In this document: positions 55,438 to 63,930 of the stretch, one piece after another
Position numbering within the stretch: position 1 is the first letter of the stretch
How the letters are laid out: each line of letters opens with the position of its first letter
Origin: OMG group bacterium
GTDB lineage: Bacteria > Pseudomonadota > Gammaproteobacteria > Pseudomonadales > Azotimanducaceae
NCBI GenBank assembly: GCA_012267385.1
Contig: JAAXGW010000026.1
Coordinates: 124,001-188,000, forward strand
Direction of reading: 5' to 3'
Length of the DNA: 64,000 bases
The notes under the pieces: generated by a model
The model's database searches: none
What the model was told of the DNA's origin: nothing
The model's input: the letters and a program-made list of their open reading frames with translations, nothing else
Made by a program: the position numbers and the translations under genes

Positions 55438-56276
55438 CCAACCGGTATATTGTCTATCAGTCTTGCGCGACCGAGGTAAGCAGCGCCGAAAACTCGAAGA
55501 GTGATGCTGTTGTCGTTGGGATGATCGAGCGTGTCAGCATCCCTTACCGCAACATAGTCGGGTCGAAAACCAAGCGCGCTCAGTGTGTTCATTGCCTTTG
55601 CTTCCTCAGAGGAATAATCTGTGTTCCCAGTTTGAACACTGTCGCGGACGCAACATAGCTGTTGATAGAGCTGTGGCGCTATTCGACGTTCGTTCTCGCT
55701 GAGATACTGATTCCGACTGGACAGTGCGAGGTTGTCATGTGCGCGAACTGTTGGTACTCCAATCGTATCGATTGGAAAGTTGAGGTCGAGCACTAGCTTT
55801 CGAATGATTGCTAGTTGTTGCCAATCCTTTTCACCGAAGAAAGCTACATCGGGTTGAACTAAATTGAATAGTTTTGTGACGACTGTAGTGACACCATCGA
55901 AGTGGCCGGGACGACTTTCACCACATAGAGTATTTCCAATTTCGGGAACAATTGTTTTGGTTTGAAGAGTTTGACCCTGTGGATACATGGTTGCTGAGGT
56001 AGGACAGAACAGAATCTCTACTTCGAGTGTTTCTAGAACGTTACGATCAGCATCAAACGATTGCGGGTAGGCGTCGAGATCTTCGTTCGTACCAAACTGT
56101 AGTGGATTAACGAAGAGGGTTGTTACCACTACATCGCATTCAGTCTTAGCCCTCCGAACTAGTTCTAAATGACCGTCGTGAAGATTACCCATGGTTGGAA
56201 CCATACCGATCTTCGCGTTTGATCCATATTTCTTTAGAGTCTCCCGGAGTTCGGAGGGAGACCGAACGACTTTCAC
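55428..56276 (-). CDS. panC: Pantothenate synthetase PanC
   Basis: The 282-residue ligase joins pantoate and beta-alanine. GMVPTMGNLHDGHLELVRRA, VVTTLFVNPLQFGTNEDLDA, FGEKDWQQLAIIRKLVLDLN and NLALSSRNQYLSENER are typical. It lies 6 bases after panB and overlaps pgi. The beta-alanine-forming panD is not in the window. Confidence 0.97.
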   Translation of the reverse strand: MKVVRSPSELRETLKKYGSNAKIGMVPTMGNLHDGHLELVRRAKTECDVVVTTLFVNPLQFGTNEDLDAYPQSFDADRNVLETLEVEILFCPTSATMYPQGQTLQTKTIVPEIGNTLCGESRPGHFDGVTTVVTKLFNLVQPDVAFFGEKDWQQLAIIRKLVLDLNFPIDTIGVPTVRAHDNLALSSRNQYLSENERRIAPQLYQQLCCVRDSVQTGNTDYSSEEAKAMNTLSALGFRPDYVAVRDADTLDHPNDNSITLRVFGAAYLGRARLIDNIPVGCA

Positions 56277-56282
56277 GTGGTC

Positions 56283-57104
56283 TCAGCTAAAACTATGCTC
56301 GGCACTAGGAAACGATCCAGAACGTACGGCTTCGGCATATGCCTTAAAAGCCCCGCGAATTCCATCACTACTTTCCGGGAGAAAGTTTTTTACAAACTTG
56401 GGTGTTCGAATGGTCGTAGGAGTAATTCCCAACATATCATGCATAACCATTATTTGACCATCTGTATCGGGTCCAGCTCCGATGCCGATAACAGGAATTT
56501 GCAGTTTCTCCGTAATAGCTTTTGCTAGTGCAACTGGGACACATTCCAATAGTAACACGGACGCACCGGAATCCTCTAGGAGTAGCGCTTCTTCGAGCAT
56601 AGTCGAGGCTTGATCGGGGTTTCTACCTTGTACTCGAAACCCACCAAGCCTGTTTATCGACTGGGGAGTTAGACCCATGTGCGTGCAAACCGGTATACCT
56701 CGTTCAGCCAACAAACGAGTACTTTCTGCGAGCCATGCACCACCTTCCAGTTTAACAATGTGTGCCCCCGCTCGCATCAATGCAGCCGCACTCTCTAAGC
56801 TCTGATTGGCTGACGCGTAACTCATGAATGGCAGGTCTGCCATGATAAGACTTCCTCGATTACCTCGTCGGACACACTGCATGTGATAAACCATCTCTTC
56901 TACGGTCACGGGTAGCGTACTGTCGTGCCCTTGTAGGACCATTCCCAGAGAGTCACCCACAAGAAGGACTTCAATTCCGCTAGAACTGATGAGTTCTGCA
57001 AAGAGTGCGTCGTACGCTGTTAAACAAGCGAATTTTTGGCCTTTTTCTTTGCGTTTAGCAAGTGTTGTGATGGACACGGGCGTGAGGGCAGATTGGTTAC
57101 TCAT
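56283..57104 (-). CDS. panB: 3-methyl-2-oxobutanoate hydroxymethyltransferase PanB
   Basis: The 273-residue enzyme makes ketopantoate, the first step of pantothenate synthesis. Motifs: [73 protein letters not shown] and [20 protein letters not shown]. It follows pcnB by 30 bases, a place where folK is found in many relatives but not here. Confidence 0.97.
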   Translation of the reverse strand: MSNQSALTPVSITTLAKRKEKGQKFACLTAYDALFAELISSSGIEVLLVGDSLGMVLQGHDSTLPVTVEEMVYHMQCVRRGNRGSLIMADLPFMSYASANQSLESAAALMRAGAHIVKLEGGAWLAESTRLLAERGIPVCTHMGLTPQSINRLGGFRVQGRNPDQASTMLEEALLLEDSGASVLLLECVPVALAKAITEKLQIPVIGIGAGPDTDGQIMVMHDMLGITPTTIRTPKFVKNFLPESSDGIRGAFKAYAEAVRSGSFPSAEHSFS

Positions 57105-57134
57105 TTCAAAATTTCCAGATGTTTTGTTGCTTGT

Positions 57135-58388
57135 TTACTGTGTCGCGGCTACGACTTGTTCACTGGCGCTACGTGGTCTACGACGTCGTTTTGATCGACG
57201 TTTTCGTGCAGGGGCTACTTCTTTGAGCATCTGCACTTGTTCTGCTTCTGATACTTCTTGAATTTTAGTCCACCAACTAACAATTTCTTGACTAGCTTCA
57301 CCAAGGCTGGCGCGCATGCAAAGTAAGTCAAACGCCGCGCGAAAGCGCCGACGATGAAGGACCTGTTTGCCGTTTCGTAGAGGAAGCTGTTCAAGTTTCG
57401 CTTGCAATCGCCAAGTTTCTATCACAAAGTCTCGCACATCGGCACGTAACGCGATTCTCTGGGAAGGAAGCTCCAAAACTCGTTTTGCCGCCAAGATTTC
57501 GGCTTCGCGGTCGTTGCGAATGCTTAGATCGCGGTATTGGTGCCAATAGAATGCTGCAAGCAGAAATGCGAAGCGTACCGGTTTGCCTTGCTTTACTCGA
57601 TGATCCGTATTTTTCAAAGCAGCTTGACTTAACGCGTCTCTGGTGTCAATTTCCGGAAAAATATAAGACAAGAATTTGTACTTAACGAAATTACGACAAA
57701 GAGCATGGGCATATCCGTGAAGAAGCATTTTTTCTAGATCGTAGCTCAAACGGTGCGGTTCTAAATGCTCAAGCAAGTCTCGCTGTGAGTGTAGCGATTG
57801 AGCAAGGTCTTCGGCGAGTTTTAAATCCAGCTTTGAAACAAATCGGACAGCTCGAAGTATGCGATGACAATCCTCCGCGAATCGTGTCTCAGGATCACCG
57901 ATGCACCTCAACAGTCCGTACTTCAAGTCTCGGAGACCACTGACGAAATCAAAGATTACATTCTTTTCGACATCTAAGTAAAGTGCGTTGACGGTGAAAT
58001 CGCGTAGTCGATGGTCTTGTTTCATCGTTCCGACTTGTTTCGGACTACGCACTACTGAACGGGTAGGAAGGGCAGGATCCAAGTGGTCTTTATTCCATTT
58101 TCGATAGGTGGATATTTCAACTACGCCGATTTCGCTCTTGACATGCACAATACGAAACCTTCGACCGATGATTTGAGCTTGTTTAAATATTCGTTTAACT
58201 TGGTACGGTGTGGCACTCGTCACGACATCAAAGTCTTTGGGTTTTATGTCAAGGAGGAGATCGCGAACGCAACCTCCAACAAGTTTTGCATCGAACCCAT
58301 TGTCACGGAGTTTTTGCACAATACGTCTAACCGATTTGGGTATTTGCGCCGTATCGATAAGGTTTTTGTGTCGTTTAAGTTTCGCCAA
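57135..58388 (-). CDS. pcnB: Poly(A) polymerase PcnB
   Basis: The 417-residue nucleotidyltransferase adds A-tails to RNA 3' ends, marking them for decay. AKLVGGCVRDLLLDIKPKDF followed by DVVTSATPYQVKRIFKQAQI contains the metal-binding Asp pair. RDFTVNALYLD and the RFAEDCHRILRAVRFVSKLD stretch are typical of the family; CCA-adding enzymes share the fold, but the long basic C-terminus (RKRRSKRRRRPRSA) points to PcnB. The start is a TTG at 58388 with GGAAGG upstream. Confidence 0.93.
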   Translation of the reverse strand: MAKLKRHKNLIDTAQIPKSVRRIVQKLRDNGFDAKLVGGCVRDLLLDIKPKDFDVVTSATPYQVKRIFKQAQIIGRRFRIVHVKSEIGVVEISTYRKWNKDHLDPALPTRSVVRSPKQVGTMKQDHRLRDFTVNALYLDVEKNVIFDFVSGLRDLKYGLLRCIGDPETRFAEDCHRILRAVRFVSKLDLKLAEDLAQSLHSQRDLLEHLEPHRLSYDLEKMLLHGYAHALCRNFVKYKFLSYIFPEIDTRDALSQAALKNTDHRVKQGKPVRFAFLLAAFYWHQYRDLSIRNDREAEILAAKRVLELPSQRIALRADVRDFVIETWRLQAKLEQLPLRNGKQVLHRRRFRAAFDLLCMRASLGEASQEIVSWWTKIQEVSEAEQVQMLKEVAPARKRRSKRRRRPRSASEQVVAATQ

Positions 58389-58510
58389 GGGGTAGGCCTT
58401 CCCAGACGCGGAAAGGAGTGATCTTCAGATTGTTATGAGGGTTGGAAAATTAAGAGTCCGCGCAGATTTGATTTCTATCGCGAACTCTTGAAACTCTAAC
58501 AGAGCAGGAT

Positions 58511-58554
58511 GCACCGACAAGACTCCTCGGTATGCTGTATGGACTCATCGGTGC
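58511..58554. repeat. Hairpin downstream of the first TlpA-array gene
   Basis: GCACCGA and TCGGTGC enclose 30 bases with a smaller internal CCGA/CTCGG pairing. It lies 26 bases below the stop of the 58580 gene on its transcribed strand, without a T-run. Confidence 0.35.
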
Positions 58555-58579
58555 GTTATTTGTTTACTAAGATGTGAGG

Positions 58580-60445
58580 TTAGCCTGAGACTCCCTGTGA
58601 GTCTTCGGTATCTGGATCTGGCTCCACAAGGGATTCATCCATACCATATCGATTGACAAGAAACTCCTTCAACGCCGCAGGGCGAACGTGCTTCTTATAG
58701 ATACACCCCTGCGAGTCGACAAGATACCCCATCGGAATCCCCATTACTCCAAAACTTGTTGCTACAGGACCTTCCCAGTCTTTAAGTTCGCCAAGATTGG
58801 TCCAAGGTAATTTATGATCTTCAAGACCTTCAATCCAGTCTTCCTTCTTGCTATCGATAGACACTCCCACGATTTCAAAGTCTTCATCCTCATAAGCGGC
58901 ATGGAGTTTTTTAAGGTCAGGAAAATCAGCAATACAAGGTCCACACCAAGAAGCCCAAAAGTCAATCAGCACCATATCCTTTTTGCCAAGTAGGTCATAA
59001 AGTGCTAAGTCTTCATCCATCGCGTTTGCAAGTGTAAATTCGGGTACACGTTGACCAGGAACAAGAGCAGCACCGTTAGCTCTGGCGATGGAAGCCCAAT
59101 TGAGAAAGTCAATCCGTGGCGTGATTCGAGTTGCAACGAATTCCTCGTCGAATTTCTTTGCCAGTGATTGCCATCCTGAGAGCTCTTCTGCGTCGTCAGT
59201 GTAAGGTCCGAGTAACATAGCGACGTATTGTGCTAGAGAGTCATCGCTCTCTTCTACAACAGTGCGCAGAGTTTTAGTTCGAATTTCTCTAGCTTGTTGT
59301 TGCAGGGCGAGGTATTTAGGTGTGTCCCTATGTGTGTGGGAAACTGGTGTCGGTTGTGGCGACTCACTAGCGACTGCGTCTTCACAACCTTCCGCAGGTT
59401 CTATTGTGTTAGCAACTTGCGTTACGTCAGTATCTGAATCTGCTTCTGCTGTTACATCGTCTTCTACATCGGCGACCTCTTCAGAAGTGGTTTCACTTTC
59501 TTCCTGTTCACTTTGGTTCGTCGTATCACCTTTTATCAAGTTCGGAGGTTCGGGAGGATTTCTTGACAGTGCCAATTCAGAAGTCCAAGCCTCAACTAGT
59601 TCGATGTATTCTTCTTTCTGTTGCCAACTCTCGATAAGCATGGCGTGATACCCTGAACCACTAAGAGCTGCTAATTCTTCAGTTTGATTTCCCAATTTCG
59701 AAATCTCAAACGTTCCTTGAGGTTCAAGAACCAAACTCGCACCACCATAGTAAAGATCGCCGCGAATATTAACCGTAGCTACAGCGGGTTCTTTGACAAC
59801 GCCTTCTATGAGAAAAGAGTTGTTTTGTACCAATACCGGCCCCCATTCTTGCCATTGACTATTACCACTATCGTCGAATACTTGTGCATACATAAATACG
59901 GTCGTGTCGTCCGCAAGATTCTCGTTGAGAAAACCAAGATCTCCCGAAAGTACAAATTTATCCTCAGAGTCTGTGACTTGACTCGAAGTACCAGCAAGCA
60001 CGAATTGATCGGGACGAGGACTTGGATAATCAATCAGAGCAACTTTGACATCGTGTCCCGTTCCGACCAAGGTAGTAATCTCCATTGGGTCGATGTCCAC
60101 AGACAACTGCAGAGATATCGTTACTTCGGTGGGTTCCAGAGTTTCGGATTCGTATTCGAAACTACCCTTAAAAGTCTCTTCGAACAATGTAACTGTTTCT
60201 GACGTTCCGTCTGCGTCGATTGTTTCGTAGGAAATAGTCAGCTTGGCGTTGGTTAGGTCAATGGGTTCAGCAACTTCTTCGTCAGTTGAAACTCCTTCGA
60301 CCGCGCCGGTCTCTTCTGACACTTCAGGTATCATGGAGACGACTTCACCTGAAATCTTGTAGGGAGTTGGTGCTTTGTTCTGTTCGCAGGCAACGAACAG
60401 GGTTACGATGCACAGCAAACCGATAGCTTTGAGCGCCATTTTCAT
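58580..60445 (-). CDS. Large exported lipoprotein with C-terminal TlpA/thioredoxin domain (array copy 1)
   Basis: The 621-residue product has a lipobox (LFVACEQ, Cys about residue 20), so it is probably membrane-anchored outside the cytosol. Residues 25-285 form a beta-rich domain of unknown type, starting ISGEVVSMIPEV. Residues 300-370 are an Asp/Glu/Thr-rich linker holding EPAEGCEDAVASE. The last 160 residues form a TlpA-type thioredoxin domain: VPEFTLANAMDEDLALYDLL, VLIDFWASWCGPCIADFPDL (CGPC active site), the cis-Pro region GIPMGYLVDSQGCIYKKHVR. A periplasmic thiol-disulfide role is likely. AGGAG lies 9 bases before the ATG. It is a paralogue of the genes at 60975, 63230 and 63931. Confidence 0.85.
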   Translation of the reverse strand: MKMALKAIGLLCIVTLFVACEQNKAPTPYKISGEVVSMIPEVSEETGAVEGVSTDEEVAEPIDLTNAKLTISYETIDADGTSETVTLFEETFKGSFEYESETLEPTEVTISLQLSVDIDPMEITTLVGTGHDVKVALIDYPSPRPDQFVLAGTSSQVTDSEDKFVLSGDLGFLNENLADDTTVFMYAQVFDDSGNSQWQEWGPVLVQNNSFLIEGVVKEPAVATVNIRGDLYYGGASLVLEPQGTFEISKLGNQTEELAALSGSGYHAMLIESWQQKEEYIELVEAWTSELALSRNPPEPPNLIKGDTTNQSEQEESETTSEEVADVEDDVTAEADSDTDVTQVANTIEPAEGCEDAVASESPQPTPVSHTHRDTPKYLALQQQAREIRTKTLRTVVEESDDSLAQYVAMLLGPYTDDAEELSGWQSLAKKFDEEFVATRITPRIDFLNWASIARANGAALVPGQRVPEFTLANAMDEDLALYDLLGKKDMVLIDFWASWCGPCIADFPDLKKLHAAYEDEDFEIVGVSIDSKKEDWIEGLEDHKLPWTNLGELKDWEGPVATSFGVMGIPMGYLVDSQGCIYKKHVRPAALKEFLVNRYGMDESLVEPDPDTEDSQGVSG

Positions 60446-60974
60446 TTGTTGAACTCCTGGTTTTTTAGTTGAAAAATTTCTGTCACGAAACTATTCTTCA
60501 ATGAAGGGGATATAGCAGGTCTTCTACTGATTCCAGCTTGAATTGAGGTCTTGTAGCTTGGACGTGTCGCCCTGTACACCCTCGCGTTTACGGACACTTT
60601 GAGACGAATAATTGTAATCAGGCTATTCTGTGGTATTAATCTAAAGCCTAACCGGCGTGTTTCAATTAAAGTCTTAGTTGTTCGTATACCAAAAACAAAA
60701 ACACTCTGCTCGAGTGGGTGCTAACGGAGTATACGGCTCACTTTAAGAAACCGTTCTCGCACTTCCTCAAATTTAACGCTTAGTAATGTAGCGAGAGAGG
60801 ATCGCGTTAAAGGGGTATGAATGAAATTCGCGCGAACTTTTTAAGTCTCGCGCGAATCATTCAAACAGTTGGTTGCGACTTGCAATGTGGCAAGTGCGTT
60901 AGAGCATACCGAAGACTGTCGACAGAATCCTCAAGCAGTCATCGGTATGCGGGTAAAAATTTATAGAAAGTTGC
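60446..60974. other. Intergenic region of the TlpA array with a large hairpin
   Basis: No gene is visible in these 529 bases on either strand. The notable element is a hairpin at 60818-60862; the rest near 60450-60520 is the AT-rich promoter side of the 60445 gene. The size suggests each array copy has its own promoter. Confidence 0.6.
60818..60862. repeat. Strong hairpin below array copy 2
   Basis: ATTCGCGCGA (60826-60835) and TCGCGCGAAT (60848-60857) are perfect inverse repeats around a 12-base loop. With a two-base bulge the stem extends through GAATG and CATTC. It lies 113 bases below the stop of the 60975 gene. Confidence 0.6.
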
Positions 60975-62858
60975 TTAGCTCGAGATTTCTGGTGTTTCTT
61001 CGGGTTCTTCTTCCGGTTCCACTAAAGACTCATCCATGCCATAACGATCGACGAGAAAGTCTTTCAACTCGCTAGTGTGAATATTCTTTCGATAAATACA
61101 CCCTTGGGAGTCAATCAAGAAAGTCGAAGGGATGAAGTTGATGCCATAGCTCACTGAAACAGGGCTACCGTTATCCGCATCCTTGAGTTCGCCAAGCTGT
61201 ACCCAAGGTAGTTGATGATCTTCAACACCACCGGACCAATCTTCGAGATTATCGTCGACAGACACACCGACGATTTCAAAGTTTTCGTCAGTATACGCTG
61301 CATGAAGTTTCTTCAACTCGGGGAAAGTCGCGATACAAGGACCGCACCAAGAAGCCCAGAAGTCAATCAAGACCATGTCCTTCGTTCCGGCCAAGTCGTA
61401 AAGCGAGATATCATCACCGTCAAGATTTGCTAGTGTAAAAGCGGGAACTTTTTGACCCGGCACCAGTGCTTCATTGTTTAAGGTGCGAGTATGTACAAGT
61501 TCAATTCTCTCCAACTCTGGTGTGATGTAAGTAGCTACAAAGTCCGCATCAAACTTCTCGGCAAGGGCTTGCCACACTGCTATCGCTTCTTCCGCGTTTT
61601 CGTACGGACTGAACACACCCATTTGCATAGCGAGCAACTGTGCGTTTGGATCTTTGTGATTCTTTGCGATGTCCTGTAACTTCTCGTTCTGGAAAGCTAC
61701 TGCTTCCATTCTCAACGTGTACCACTTCGGATATGTGAACTCTGGTGTTTGTGCTACTGGCTCAGCTTCTTCCTCTGATGCGACCGCGTCCTCGCAGCCT
61801 TCCGCTGGTTCGACAGCATCAACAAGTTCAACAGCATCAACTTCGGTGGTGTCTTCTGCGTCTACATCACTGTCTTCTTCATTGTTAGCCACGTCTTCCT
61901 CGGAGTCAGTTGTGGTTTCATCCTCCGCCTCGTCAGAACTCTCTGAAGGTTCGTTGGGAGCGTTTCGGGATCGCTCCTGCTCAGTAGTCCACGCTTCTAC
62001 TAGTGCAATATACTCGTCGCTCTGTTGCCAGCTCTCGATTAATTGTGCGTGGTACCCTTTACCACTCACGGCAGAAAGTTCTTGTGTCTGGTTTCCTAGC
62101 TTTGCAACTTTGAGATCGCCTTGGGGTTCCAAAATGATTCGAGCGGTAGCGTTGAAAAAACTAGCTTGATTACGGATATACAAAGTAGCCGTCATAGATC
62201 GGTCGATGTCACCTTCAATTTGGAAAGAACCATCCTCAACCAACACCGGTCCCCATTGTTTTGACTGTCGTTCGCCTTCAGAATTGACAAATGTTGCCCA
62301 AGCGAAGGCTGACATAGTATGGGGGGAGTCGTTTTCCAGAAAACTGAGATCTCCAGTTATGGAAAACTTGTTCTTTGGGTTAAGGACTTGATTACTCGAT
62401 CCCAAAACGAGAAACTCATCCCTTGGACCAGGATGGTCGACGTACACAAGACGAACATCCGATCCCGAGTCCATAACCGTGTTGATCGTCATAGGATCGG
62501 TCTCTTCGGTAATCTTGAGCGAAATCTTAACTTCGGTAGGATCGGAGAAAAGGAAGGGTTGGTCGTCGACTTGAAGGAGATGTACGAAGTGTTCGTCATA
62601 CGGTCCCTCATAGAGCGTTTGGGGTTCCGATTCTCCAGCTGAGTTGGTTGTTTCGTACGAAATCGTTAATACGGCTTCGGAAAAATCTACCGGTTCAATA
62701 GAGGGCGCTTCTTCAGTTACAGCTTCGGTCTTGCTGTCTGGTTCAATTGCTATGAATTCGCCCGAAACAATGCTAAAAGCATCCGGGTGACCTGCATTGC
62801 TTATCGCAACCAGTGCGAAGGCAACGAACAGGCTAAGGACTTTTTGAAAATTATTCAT
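60975..62858 (-). CDS. Large exported protein with C-terminal TlpA/thioredoxin domain (array copy 2)
   Basis: The 627-residue product is a paralogue of copy 1 with the same layout. It has an N-terminal signal (LSLFVAFALVAISNAG) but no lipobox, so it is probably released to the periplasm. A beta-rich domain of about 260 residues follows, then an acidic linker with the same EPAEGCEDAVASE block. The thioredoxin domain shows VPAFTLANLDGDDISLYDLA, VLIDFWASWCGPCIATFPEL, IVGVSVDDNLEDW, FIPSTFLIDSQGCIYRKNIH and RYGMDESLVEPEEE. The change of anchoring between copies suggests different locations or partners. Confidence 0.85.
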   Translation of the reverse strand: MNNFQKVLSLFVAFALVAISNAGHPDAFSIVSGEFIAIEPDSKTEAVTEEAPSIEPVDFSEAVLTISYETTNSAGESEPQTLYEGPYDEHFVHLLQVDDQPFLFSDPTEVKISLKITEETDPMTINTVMDSGSDVRLVYVDHPGPRDEFLVLGSSNQVLNPKNKFSITGDLSFLENDSPHTMSAFAWATFVNSEGERQSKQWGPVLVEDGSFQIEGDIDRSMTATLYIRNQASFFNATARIILEPQGDLKVAKLGNQTQELSAVSGKGYHAQLIESWQQSDEYIALVEAWTTEQERSRNAPNEPSESSDEAEDETTTDSEEDVANNEEDSDVDAEDTTEVDAVELVDAVEPAEGCEDAVASEEEAEPVAQTPEFTYPKWYTLRMEAVAFQNEKLQDIAKNHKDPNAQLLAMQMGVFSPYENAEEAIAVWQALAEKFDADFVATYITPELERIELVHTRTLNNEALVPGQKVPAFTLANLDGDDISLYDLAGTKDMVLIDFWASWCGPCIATFPELKKLHAAYTDENFEIVGVSVDDNLEDWSGGVEDHQLPWVQLGELKDADNGSPVSVSYGINFIPSTFLIDSQGCIYRKNIHTSELKDFLVDRYGMDESLVEPEEEPEETPEISS

Positions 62859-63229
62859 GGATCAATTTCCTCACGAAAATGTTTAGTGATCTGGGTAGCT
62901 CAGTAATGAAAGAGCTTGGACCAAGGAGGAGTCACGGAAGCAAGTCATTTTTTTAAAAATGACTCGCGCGTACGTTTTTACCTCCATAACGTAACACTAT
63001 TTTAATTGAAGCCGTTTTTTACAAGGCACGAACTTAGAGCGCGTGAAGAGTAGCAACGTCAAATTACGTTATATGCTTCTTAGCGTAGTTCGAAGCGCTG
63101 AGATCAATACGAAAGTACCCGTGATTGGTTTCTTCCCACGGGAACTATACATTAACCGACGTTAGATTCGGTACAGCTCTTCGTTAAACCTCGGTAATCC
63201 AACCACGAGAAGTCAAACACGTGAAGCGA
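62859..63229. other. Intergenic region between array copies 2 and 3
   Basis: No gene is seen in these 371 bases. The region holds a 22-base palindrome (AGTCATTTTT, two Ts, AAAAATGACT) at 62943-62964. The area just above 62858 should hold the promoter of copy 2. Confidence 0.55.
62943..62964. repeat. 22-base palindrome between array copies 2 and 3
   Basis: AGTCATTTTT and AAAAATGACT are separated by two Ts, a perfect 10-base-pair inverse repeat, followed on the plus strand by CGCGCG. It could be an operator or part of a terminator of the decayed copy 3. Confidence 0.5.
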
Positions 63230-63700
63230 TTAACTATATACCCGGTAGCCGGAAACGTCCAGGTCAGCGTCGGTATCTACTTCTGGTTCCTCTAAAGATT
63301 CGTCCATGCCGTATCGTTAGACAAGAAAATCTTTGGGGTCCCAAGGTCGAATATTCTTCTCGTAAATGCATCCTTGTGAATCGACCAGATATCCTTTAGG
63401 GATCGCGTTAGCACCATAATTTACCGCCACAGGATCATACCAATATTTAAGTTTACCGAGGTTCATCCCCGGAAGTTCATGCTTGTCCATGCGGTGCTTT
63501 CAGTTTTTCATATTGTCAGTGATTGAGACACCAACTATTTCAAATCCTTCGTCGCTGTATGCAGAGTAAACCTTTTAAGTTCTGGAAAATCTGCAAAGCA
63601 TGGGGACCGCACCAAGAAACCCAAAAATCGATTAGTACCAGCTCTCTTTTTCCTCAGGAGATCGTGAGGTGGGATTTGTGATTTGAATCTTGTTCGCCAG
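63230..63700 (-). pseudogene. Decayed third copy of the TlpA-array gene (C-terminal part)
   Basis: Reading the minus strand from about 63700 to TAA 63230-63232 recovers the paralogue pattern in pieces: HDLLRKK, then LVLIDFWVSWCGP, FADFPELK, VYSAYSDEGFEIVGVSI, HELPGMNLGKLKYWYDPVAV, NAIPKGYLVDSQGCIYEKNI, DFLV and RYGMDESLEEPEVDTDADLD. The pieces are broken by in-frame stops (TGA for the usual Trp near 63498, TAA at 63317-63319). At least three frame changes occur as well: before LVLIDF, inside the CGPC site and after PELK. The N-terminal domain is not recognisable above about 63700. This is a true pseudogene, with decay clustered around the active site. Confidence 0.85.
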
Positions 63701-63835
63701 TCGTTTCATCCCATCATCGAGAAAAAGTAATTTAGCATCGGGAATTGCTGCAGGAATCCTGTAAACAAAGCAATTCGCTCGGTTACCGAGCGTTGAGCAA
63801 GAGGGTATGAGATGTTTGAGGAAGTAAGAAGAGTA

Positions 63836-63880
63836 CATAGCGCGCGCAGGTTTTTACATGTACTACCCACGCGCACTATG
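63836..63880. repeat. Hairpin below array copy 4
   Basis: CATAGcGCGCG and its near-inverse CGCGCaCTATG enclose about 20 bases, one mismatch in the stem. It lies about 50 bases below the stop of the partial copy 4, similar in position and GC-rich core to the hairpin below copy 2. Confidence 0.45.
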
Positions 63881-63930
63881 CGTTCATCTGAATCTACAAA
63901 GAAGTACCGCCGAGCGGCACATTAGATAGA

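Noticed and set aside
63632-63838. A 68-residue minus-strand frame as a real gene
   Set aside because: Its lower half covers the decayed TlpA copy in a shifted frame (RLANKI matches TLAN of the intact copies); it is part of the pseudogene region.
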